Assembly: GCF_910592395.1 (NCBI RefSeq)
Contig: NC_088324.1
Span: 2,544,001 to 2,608,000, forward strand
Origin: Lineus longissimus
Taxonomy: Eukaryota; Nemertea; Pilidiophora; Heteronemertea; Lineidae
Direction of reading: 5' to 3'
Length of the DNA: 64,000 nt
The position numbers and the translations under genes are program-made. The notes under the pieces are model-generated. The model saw nothing but the letters and a program-made list of their open reading frames with translations. It did no database searches and was not told the origin of the DNA. Positions 10,080-20,300 of this stretch are shown here, piece by piece (the stretch's first letter is position 1; each line of letters begins with the position of its first letter).

Positions 10080-12145
10080 ATGTCTGAACCCGATTTTTTG
10101 GAACGATTGATCCTGGAGATTGAGAAGTTCCCTAGGATATATAACAAAGGATTGGAGGAATACAAGGATCCTGACAAAAAAGATGACGCATGGAAAAAGG
10201 TTGCTGATAAGTTGTCTATTGGAGGTAAATACATTTGATGTACATTTGGCTGATACAGTCTGTTATCATCAGCAATTTGAGAAGGACATATTATACACTT
10301 TTGTTATGGATCTGCTGATACAGATGTTCCAAATGTCCTAGTCAGCAGGGCTTACTTCTATCTGATATACTAGACAGTTTTATTTAGTCTTCACCAAAGC
10401 AACTTTGGTGTTGCCATGAAACAGCACCGGCATCTGACATGAAATAGTCCTTGAATGTTTCTCTCACAACCAGGGCATCTTTCTTCTGCCTATGCCCGAC
10501 TTGCTCTAGGTTCTGCAATATTCCATCATCAATACGATCTGTTTGGGCTTTTGGTTGTGGTGGTGGTGGAGGGACAGCTGTGCCCCTTTTCTGCAGCATA
10601 TTATGCAGAACGCACGTTGTCATCACCACCGCATCAACATTTTCTGGTTGAAGAGGAATTTTGCGGTGAAAGAGTCGCCATCGGTTTACAAGAATACCAA
10701 ACGCATTTTCTGAAATACGTCTGGCCCTAGATAACCTATAGTTGAATATGCGCTGATCAACGGGAAGATTTCTTCCCGGAAAAGGGCGAAGAAGGTTTTG
10801 TAGTGACGGGAAGGCCTCATCAGCTACAATGACACATGGAACCAAACCTCTGTGATCTGCATCTGGTAGATGCTTTTCTTCTGGAATATGGAGGGTGCCA
10901 GAGGCTACACCCTGGCCTAAGACGCTCCTACGGAAAATACCCCCGTCACTATTGGAACCGTATGATCCGACATCAATGACCGAGAAGGAGTAGTCATGGT
11001 CTACCAGGGCAAGCAAGACAACGGAAAATGTCTTCTTGTAATTAAAATACATACTTCCAGATTTCTTTGGTGCAAAAATGAGGATATGCTTTTCATCCAA
11101 TGCACCCAAACAATTTGGAAATTGCCATTTTGTATAGAAGCCTTCGATGCCTCTTTCTCAGTGGTTTCGGTCCGGTTTCGGCATGTACATTGGCTGTAGT
11201 TTCATCCAAATTGCTTCGCATGTTTCCTTCACGATTCTAGAGACCGTTGTCTTCCCAACACGAAAACTTATCGATATTGTATTGTAGGAATCACCAGTTG
11301 CTAAGAACCTGAAATGAGAACATTTTTTTTTCAGTTCCTCTGGCAAAATCGAAGTGGAAAAATATAAGGGACGCCATGAGAAGATACAAGAACGATATTC
11401 GTACAAAGAGTGGGCAAGGAAGAAAAAAAGTAAAGGAATACAAGTACGCAAAAATGCTGGGATTTCTGGAACCGTTTTTGGAGGATCGAAGGTAAAGAAC
11501 GATTTGATATTTGCAAAATTTCGACTCTAGATAAATTGCCATATGAACAAGCATATTAAAATTGAATATGTTGTTCTTTCTAGGTCATCGGGTAATCTTC
11601 AGGCTACTCAAGAAGAGGGCCATGATGAAAAGCAGACGACCAATGATGTATCTGACTGCCTTGCTGAGGATGACGATCAGACTGTGGATGAGGATCACGA
11701 TGACACCATGGAGCCAAGCAGTTCGTCAAAGACAAGTGCCGTCACAGCGAAGAAAAGGAAGAAAACTGAGAGCACTGATGTCATTGCCACTACGGATGCA
11801 GTCTTTCTAAATTACATAAAGAAAAAAAGCGAAAAAATGGGCAGGAAACCTCCAACCGATACTGATGACGATGTAGCAGATTTCATGAAGTCTATGACAA
11901 CTAAAGTAAGAAAGTTTCCCCCATATGTTAGGGCAGATCTAATATTCAAAATACATGGCCTTGTTCATCAAGCAGAAATGCAACAAATGTATAAAGCCAG
12001 TTCATCAGGCAATAGAGATGCATCTTCATGTAATGCACCAAACCAATCTTTGGTTGGGCAGCAACAGAGTGCAGCTGCAGTAGGTTCAGCTTGTCAACAA
12101 ACCTTTGGCCAACAAATGATGAACAACTCGTGGTCATCCTTCTAA
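10080..12145 (+). CDS. MADF-BESS DNA-binding protein of the Harbinger element
   Basis: Spliced model: 10080-10224, 11335-11491, 11584-12145 (864 nt, 287 aa), with GT/AG borders and phases 1 and 2 matching at both junctions. Exon 1 starts MSEPDFLERLILEIEKFPRI, the N-terminus of a MADF (Myb/SANT-like) domain. Exon 2 completes it with SKWKNIRDAMRRY and YKYAKMLGFLEPFL. Exon 3 has an acidic stretch, a basic KKRKK tract and a BESS-like motif (DDVADFMKSMTTKVRKFPPY, then a helix). In the family, MADF binds DNA and BESS mediates protein contacts; in Harbinger elements the partner protein helps load the transposase at the ends. The start was chosen because MADF homology begins there. No lesion seen. 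The transposase's second exon lies in its first intron, on the other strand. Confidence 0.85.
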
Positions 12146-12511
12146 ACAGATGGTAAATAAATTCATGAAATTTAACCAAATTAAACTTGCTTTGTCTTCT
12201 TACCTCAGGCATATGGCTAACCGCTCCTCAGGACCAATAGGCCTGCGCATAGTTGTGACGTCTTTCGTCAATTCTTCTCTCAACATCGCTAGCAGGTTGT
12301 TGAATTCGTGCGGGTACATCCTGAAGTACATGAAGAATTTATCTTCGTATCCAAACAACTGTCTGATGAGATGATGATATTCGCCATAAATTGGCCTCTC
12401 CTGCCACAGGACGTGAACCCAGTAATTGTGCCTTCTCTTCTTCTTTCTCTTGCATAACATGCGTACGACGAGGATATCGTCGAAGTCAGAATCCGAATCC
12501 GTTGAAGACAT
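10384..12511 (-). pseudogene. HARBI1-like DDE transposase with one nonsense codon
   Basis: Spliced model: exon 1 12511-12204 (donor GTAAGA), exon 2 11308-10384 (acceptor CATTTCAG), phase 2 at both, 1233 nt, about 410 codons. Exon 1 is acidic then basic and ends with RPIGPEERLAICLR, the usual N-terminal region. Exon 2 continues with a helix-turn-helix-like VGKTTVSRIV. The DDE_Tnp_4 catalytic domain follows: GALDEKH (Asp 1), VIVADEAF (Asp 2) and SENAFGIL (Glu), with FNYRLSRARR between. An in-frame TGA at 11158-11160 stands where the family normally has Trp, upstream of the catalytic Asp residues. Without readthrough the protein is truncated; otherwise it is intact. Exons of the MADF-BESS gene lie in its intron. 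Confidence 0.85.
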
Positions 12512-12733
12512 GTTTCAAAATGAACCCGGACGGCACGTGCAACGTGTCCAAAATGAACTCCGCAAGTCCTTGAAGTCGATTAGCAAGAGATTATGTCGTA
12601 ACCTGACATGAGTACGTTCCATTATACGCTTCAGTCGGAACAGGTTACGAAATTCGGCGCGCAACGACTTGTCGCGGCGGAATATCGCAGCGACGTTTTG
12701 TAGGCGATAAATCGCGCCCGTGGGTACAAGCCT

Positions 12734-13640
12734 TTAGAAGTATAACTGGTAACTTTAACGCTCATGTTTTGAATTGGGGGTTTTCGCATTATGAAAATGC
12801 ACTTGGTAGAAGATTGCCCGATTTCTTGGAAGAGAACAACATGACCCAGTTGGTTAATGAACAAACTCGAGGGAGATCACTATTAGATTTAATTATAACT
12901 GATAGTCCTGAATACCTCCAAGCTTGCGGCACATCTACTCCGCTACCATCCTGTGAACGGGATCATAACGTGGTCTGGGCAAATTTAACACTAAATTCTG
13001 GTTTGAATAACCCAGGTATAAAGGAGATTCTAAACGTCTCAAATGTAAACTGGGACAGGCTTTCCACTGGGCTTGCTAGTAAACACTGGAATACATTTTT
13101 AAATAACGAAGATCCAAAGCTGAGCCTTCAAATCTGGCTAAACTGTTTTGAAACCACCAGTAAAGAGTTTATTCCTGTAAAAAGGATTACTATTAAAGCC
13201 AGAGACCGATGTTGGATTACATGTTATGTTAAGCATCAGATAAACGCTCGTCAACGTAAATTCAAGAAGGCCAAACGCTCTAACAATGATGGCGACTGGG
13301 ACATAGAGCTTGTCGAGACTGCAACAAGGCTATATCAGTTCAACCATAGAAGACTACTTTAAAAATTTAAACAACCAATTGAATAACCCTAATTTAAACT
13401 CAAAGAAATTCTGGAATTTAATCAAAGGTTATCAAGGTAAACAACACTGTAATGGCATCCCAGACCTACTAGAAGGCGATACCGTATTAACACAATTTAG
13501 AGAAAAGTAATCTTCTTAATAAATTTCTGGCTAAACAATGCTCACTGGATGAACAAGATAGAACATTACCATACACTACCCAAGATGGACCTGAACTTCA
13601 GTTCCGTGAATTTACTGTGTAAGAACAGCAATAGCATCAT
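12734..13640 (+). pseudogene. Non-LTR retrotransposon: endonuclease end and linker (unit 1)
   Basis: This continues the LINE interrupted at 9720. It shows GNFNAHVLNWG (normally GDFN: catalytic-site Asp to Asn), LLDLIITDSPEYLQ and ERDHNVVW (normally SDH). A basic linker follows (QINARQRKFKKAKRSNNDGD) of the type lying between endonuclease and reverse transcriptase. The frame breaks near 13320 and 13500. Open sequence ends near 13620, before any RT motif, so the RT domain is absent. Linker homologs are at 24062-24745 and 31921-32570. Confidence 0.7.
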
Positions 13641-13843
13641 TCACATAGCCCACTCTGACCTCCCGGACCCATCCAAAGGTGAACTGATTGTGTGCATCCA
13701 ATCCTTTATAGGCGCGCATTTCCCGAGTGCTTTACACTGGGTTAGCAGACAGAACAAGGTAGTTAACCATGTCAATGTACGTTATTTCAGGCAATGCCTT
13801 GCGTTCATCGCTAAATTTGGAATTTTTCATGCAATAGGGTTAA

Positions 13844-14357
13844 TACTCCCAATTGCTTAAGTTCCTAGAAGTATTGGCTGTCGTCAATATGTTAAAACGT
13901 TCTCGCCAAATGATTGCGAATATTCAACCCCTTCGTTAAAGGGTTAAATGACCACATTCAAGCAACAAACCATTCAAACGCTGCTTTAGAAAGTGTAGCA
14001 CAATGCGTTGCGCTGAAAGAGAAATAAATGTACTAATCAAAATATCCGGAAAAAATATAATTTTTTGTTTTTTTTTGTTTTTTTGTTAAGCGCCTTGAAG
14101 TGTTTTACATCAGGCGCAATATAAATTGCTTTAATAATAATTATAAAAGGAGGATCACAAAGTAAGCTGGCGCTTAGAAGCCACGGGAAATATTGGGCTG
14201 CTTGCGAGGTGGTTTGCGTGTTTAAAATTTTGCGAGGCTTTTGTAAATACCACGCAAAATTTGCGATTACGTTGCGATAATTTTGCATGGTCGCTTAAAT
14301 TTGCGTGGTTTATCCGATGCGTGGCTTTTCCAGAGTCCTATTCTCTCTCGTGGATGT
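13844..14357. other. Unit junction, noncoding, with a LINE/SINE-tail-like segment
   Basis: Shared sequence downstream of gene copy 2, also at 26085-26612 and 33920-34375. At 14085-14150 AAGCGCCTTGAAGTGTTTTACATCAGGCGC forms an imperfect hairpin followed by AATATAAATTG and a TAA-rich tail. This resembles the 3' ends of many L2/CR1 LINEs and SINEs. No gene seen. Confidence 0.4.
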
Positions 14358-17300
14358 TACTGCCATAAGTCCTTGCATTTAGACGTCTTATAATTCTGGT
14401 AATATATTTTGCATAGTTTGTTTGATTTCAAGAAGGTTACATAGGTGCAGTTTCTATTGTAGGTGATATTACAGAACCTAACACATTCCTTGAAATTTGT
14501 GGCTCCAAATTGAAGGTCAAGAACAGAATAACCAAGGTCACGTAGTGGACGTCGAATCAATTTCAGACACCGAATGTCGGATTTTTTAATCAAATGAGTA
14601 ACGGCGAAGTGGTCTGCTGGCTCTAGAAAGTGAATAATGGTTGGATGTGATAATGAACCTATTCTGAAGGGAAAAAATCATGTTGTCATGTACAGCTGCA
14701 ATCTTTGTTCTGAATGAAGCAATCATTGCTTCACCAAAACAATTTAATGAACGATGATTATTCTATTTTCTATAATGTAAACAGTCATTCCTTACAAGCG
14801 TTTGTTATCTTTGTGTCTTTTGCAGATTCGTGCAAATGTGACCCGTTCTAGCAGAACCAGTCGCATGTCGCACATAAGATGAGCATAGACGACACCAAGA
14901 AATAATAGAAGAAACTGATGTCGTAAGATTTCACAAAAGGCAGACAACAGTGAAATGAACAAACAGTCCGTCTCAACCTGCCAAGCTCAGAGCGACATGC
15001 GACTGTTTTTTTACTGGAACGGGTGACAAATGCTCTAGACTCGCCGATCTAAGACCGGTTCATTTACTTGAGGTATGACCATCCCCAGTATGATATGGAT
15101 CGAGCTGGTCAAGATCATACTGATTGGCTAAAACGCTTCGGTGTTCAGTGGTGGTAAGTTGATGGAATGTGGGTGGCATTCGAAATGATCAGATTACTTG
15201 TGACCGAACCACTTTTATTTCTATCAATGGTAATGGTGTGGTCGATCAATTTTCCTGACTATTATTAGCCTACGTATATTGATGACGGATCTTCAATAAC
15301 AGAAATCGTATTGAAAATAAAAGTGGCAACCTAATGAGCTTATTCTGACCTGGTGGAAAGGCGACATGCATAATCATTGGACCAATTGAACAATGTTGAG
15401 TAGCAACCAACGACAATGCGCAAAATATCTCAGGAGGCTTGGCTTGCATATCGAGAAACAATCTTAGATCGGTGAGTTTAGAGTATAAGTAACGAAACAC
15501 ATACCATCGCAGAACTTCTCAAAGTGCACATGTTTAGCCTGATCTGTATCGCATGATTGAAACGAATTCTTATCTGTAAGGGTATGGCGACTGACTCGGC
15601 TGATATCACATCTCCTTCCGAAAGATTCATATGACTTGATCAATGATTGGTACAGATCACGTCCTTCTGTGTTTCTTTTTTTACAACAAAAGTCGAAAGA
15701 AAGGCATTGAAAGTTGTATTTATTATAACGGCATGATTTTAAGCAATGTATCAGCGGTAAAGAATACAGCCTTTCGTCGTCGTGGCCATGTATAAAAGCG
15801 ACTGATATGCATCTAAATTTGATTTTACGTTTTGGACAATGAGCTGTAATTAAGAGGTTGTAGATTAACCCTTTGAAAAAGGCGTAAATTGTGTTGCAAT
15901 TATTTTACAGTTAGGAAAGTATTCCTGGCGGATTCCAGTGCTTCTACACGTTTACATAGATTTTAACATTTTCTCCTCTGTACTGCTTATTTCGGGATGA
16001 ACTTTGATGAAGTCTCCAGGTTATTTTTTTATTCATGTATACAATCGAATGTGCTAACTTTCATTTACAAATATATATTATACCAAACCAATCCCTGGCC
16101 AGACCCCAAACAATCGCCAAAGGGATCCAATGAAGAGGGTTTTTTTTTCAATCGACTTGTAATTTCCTAACCCGGAAATTTGTTTTGGCCCCAATATTTT
16201 ATTTAGGAAAAGCCATTATAAGTTGCCCAGTAGTTTTCGCACAGCGGTCAGAAAGGACAATGACTTTTCGCTATGAAGCCGACTAAAGGTATGACGTAAT
16301 TTTACTGGGTGACGGCGTTACGCAGGGATACATTTTTTTTTAATTTATTGCTTATCATCATGATATCAGAATACAAAAATATCAATTCATGCTAATGTGC
16401 CATGTTTTCTCTTAAGTTTACCAATGCTTTCCTCTTCTCTTAGCACTGCAAATGAATGTTGAATGTAGCATGTCAAAATAGTTAACATTAACATTCGTAT
16501 GTTGAAGAAATATGCGGTGGTGGACAATGTTGTCTCCAAGTAACTTCCTGTAAAAAATAAAAAAATAAAATCCAATATGAATATCAGAAAGAGAGCCAAG
16601 TCACTTGGAGAAAAGAGTCTGCTGCGGAACATGTAATAGCAATGAACACCTTGTGTGCAGTGACTAACGATTTTCATCGTGGCTGTCGTTCAGAAGAAGC
16701 TAACCCGACATCAAAATAAAATCATTCAACAGTTTTTTTCTGATCAGGGAGGGTATGCTCTGAGTGGCCTCTTTAGCTTTAGGTGTCGCTTTGCTCACTT
16801 TCTTCATTGGGTCCACCCCACACCCCAACAGCGACACTTAAGACTTATGAAAACTATGAAAATACAATTAAACAACCAGCTTCTATCCATGCTCAGCCCA
16901 ATAAAGTGTGGTTAAATGACCCGTCCTATTATTCAGTATCATCGGATTTCGCGTCAAGCACCGTTAACAAAGGAGGTCTTGTCACTTGCCGTGTCATATG
17001 CCAATAATTTTGGTGTGTGTGAATTCATCCAAAAAATTGTGAAAATGAGTTATATACAATAAGACAACCAAATGAGTGGTTGTCGTTTTCTGTTTATCAC
17101 ATACCACCACTACGATTTTTGAGGGATTTGTAGCTCGAATCATCGCAAATTTCATTCCCGAAAAACCAAGACCCAAAGTGCGCCTTAAGTCGCAATGACG
17201 TAAATGACGCGATGACGTTACCACAACAAAACAATCGAATAAAGTTGTTTTGCCGAGTCTGAAATGTCGCAATTTGTATCAGATTTGATTTATTTCGGCA

Positions 17301-20300
17301 GTTATAAAACGCGGATTTCCGCGTAAATCCTCGGAAAAATCACAAAACCGCCAGTAAATACGCGCATAATATTTAATGATAATTATACAAATAACAACAT
17401 AAATCATAAATCGGAGGCAAGAACTACCAGTTATCTGCACATTTCATCGGTCAGATTTTAATCCTCTGGAGCGCCATTCCAGTCAGTTGGCCGCGGCCCC
17501 ATTTCCGCGAATTCTCTCTGCGCTATGACGTCACTGCATATCATTACGAGCTCATTATCGCGTACATTTAGGCGTGAAAAATATGAAGTCGGAAATCGAT
17601 CCTAAACTTGCCAAAATCTTTCTGAATGACATGTAAACGGAACATTTTATTCTAGATGAAACATTAATTAGTAGTTTCATTAAGAAAAAAGTGTAAAAAG
17701 TCCTGAGGTTTGCTGTTTACGTGACTTTGAACAGCGGTCGTCGCCCGAAAATTTGCAATTTTTTCACGTAATTTTGTTGAATAAACTCATCAAAAACATC
17801 GCGCGTGCTCAGAAGTAATGACTGATATTTATTGTTATATGTATCTTTGACTGAATAACACGATAGTAAAAATGATTATTTCTGCCGCACGGCTAGAAAA
17901 TACGTTTAAGTTGCCTCTGATTTTTGTCAGAAAATGTTGCAGCCGGATTTAGGTTCCGACCACACCCGAAGTTGAGCCGAAGAGGCCCGAACACTAGGAT
18001 CGCCACCATCGCTACAAAACGTGTTCTAGAATACTGATTATGAAAACTTGTCCAATAGCCCATCCTGCCGTCCCATCCCTCCTTTCATGAGACCACCATT
18101 GCCCAAATTTAATGACAAAATGATGCAAAGAAAAAACTTAACATTAAAGATAACTAATCCTCTCTTCTGCATCTTGAAACTCTTTAACAGCGAAACGCTA
18201 ACATTGAAACAAGAACACCAATAACAAACAGACAGTCAGTTGTTGAAGGGTGTAAAACACAATGCCAAATTCAAATTCTTGCAAGTGGTGCTGTTGAACT
18301 TTTCAAGTGGAAGGAATCAAACTTATTTTCATTCGTGACGTTATTTGCTAATGATTGTTTACACCATTCAACAGCTTGACATGTTCATCAAACCCGATTG
18401 ACTGATGGAGAAGTGAAAGTATTAGCTGAAAGATAAAGCAGATTTTTCCTGAATGACAACAGCCTGGATGTACAATTACAACAGTCAAATTGATGACAAA
18501 CTTCAAGTTAAACCAATCACAATCTTGCAGGAAGATGTCCTGTAATAGGTTAAGTTTACACCTTTAACACTGGCATTGGTCATGCTGCTCAAATTACATA
18601 CTTTATCAGCTTTTTGGTATTATCTTTTACTGATACAGCAACTCTAAAAATGAGATGATGGCAAGTTCTGTGCGCGATGTCTGGCACAAAATAACTCTTG
18701 TGGGGGTACTGATGAGGCTATTCCCGGCTTTATAAGCATCATTGATGGCTTGGAAGCCCGTTCAGACCCAGGCCAGGGTCAGGGAAAATAAACTATCCAT
18801 CCAAAGGTCGTCCAAAATTACCAGACAATGCCTATTATTGAGCCATGTCACCTAGTAGGCCCTGGTGTTTTGGACCGTGAAGATCCAAATTGTAATGTGT
18901 ATATGATTTCTTTTCCTGAACTATGGCAGCCTTTTACAGGCAAATCTGGCAAAAAAGTGCCTAAACATAGGCAACTAAAATTACCAAACAAACAAAAGAT
19001 ATATCATTATGAGAAAGTTTATTTTCAGAGAGGATATACAGAGAAATTTCTGAAGAATCAGCCGGATTGCCCAACAGTAGTAGTAGACATCTCAGTCACC
19101 TGGATCTTTTCGGAAGTGAAGCATCATGGCTCATGCTTTACTGTTTGAGCACATCCACACAAATCGATAGTATTCCTGGTCAATATCAATGACGATATGG
19201 TGGAACACATGACATACCTCCAGTCTCATAACATAATAATAACATAACACTCACTCAGTCACTGTCGCTCTGACATTTCTGACGACTATTCTACTAGTAG
19301 CTTTATCAAAAGGCTCAAAATCATCTGGTCATTTGGCCACAAGTTGTAGAAATTATAGTCAGACTAAGCATATTCATCAACAGAACTCAAACAGGCTACC
19401 ATCATGCCATTCTCACTTTTAACCACAATTTTTTTGAGACACGCTGTGCATTAAAATATTTTTACAATATCGCGTCGTGCACGCAATTGCCGCGAAAAAC
19501 GGCTTGATTAACATCACGTGATCCAAAACGTCATAAATATTAATGAGATTTCTTCGAAAAATCACCAAATTAAGTGCCAAAAAAGAAATATTTAGGAAAC
19601 CGGGTGCTCAAATGTTTTAAAAGATATGAATTCATTTAGGATTGGTCAACCACTTCGCAAAAAATCAATTTACCAAATATCGCCGCAAAGCTGGAAAATA
19701 TCTTTGAGTGAGGTATGTTCAGCGAAGATTGCGAAAATATCATATTTCGAAAAATTGATCAAACTCGGTTGATTTTGCTTGGAATTTGATGAAATAAACA
19801 CCAATTTTTTCTTTCAATAACTAACAATTTCGCCATCTTTGATCAATCGCTCTCCCCGAACAGTCGTGCATGCTACAGAGGTTTTAGTCTCTGCCACAAA
19901 TATGGCGCGAATTAGTATCAAATTTTTACCGATAGGTGACAGTAGCAGCGCAACGCAGAGAGAAACGCTCTTTTGGCGCTGCGAACGGGGGCGCGGCCAA
20001 CTGACTGATTCATGCCATTCCGATAGACTCTTCCCTCTTTTTTTCTTGGTGTTGATAAACTTTGCATGTTATCTTCGACACCACCGTGGTTCCTTCCCGA
20101 ACACATTACGAGGCTGCTTTCAAGTGTGATTGATGCCCGGATTGATGTACGTTACGGTATATGCCTCCTTTTCGGATTCGAATGTGTCCTTACACTGGCC
20201 ATTGAGCATACATGCAAGCCGTACACGTATAACGCCGTATACAGGGCCTCACCGAATGTCGAGAGACTATTGCGTAAGACTCCTTGTTATTGATTGTAAG

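Larger units (their letters stand above)
9721..12733. mobile_element. PIF/Harbinger transposon, nearly complete (3013 bp)
   Basis: The termini are inverted repeats: AGGCTTGTACCCACGG at 9721 and its complement ending at 12733, with subterminal CGCGATTT on both sides. Flanks are TAA (left) and TTA (right), close to the 3-bp TWA target duplication of this superfamily. It sits inside a LINE endonuclease gene that continues on both sides. It encodes a DDE transposase (minus strand) and a MADF-BESS protein (plus strand) whose exons interdigitate. Only one obvious lesion is visible, a nonsense codon in the transposase, so the insertion appears fairly young. Confidence 0.9.

Noticed and set aside
13549-13860. 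103-codon plus-strand frame after the LINE linker, also in unit 3
   Set aside because: It overlaps the LINE linker in another frame, has no RT motifs, and its conservation follows from unit duplication.
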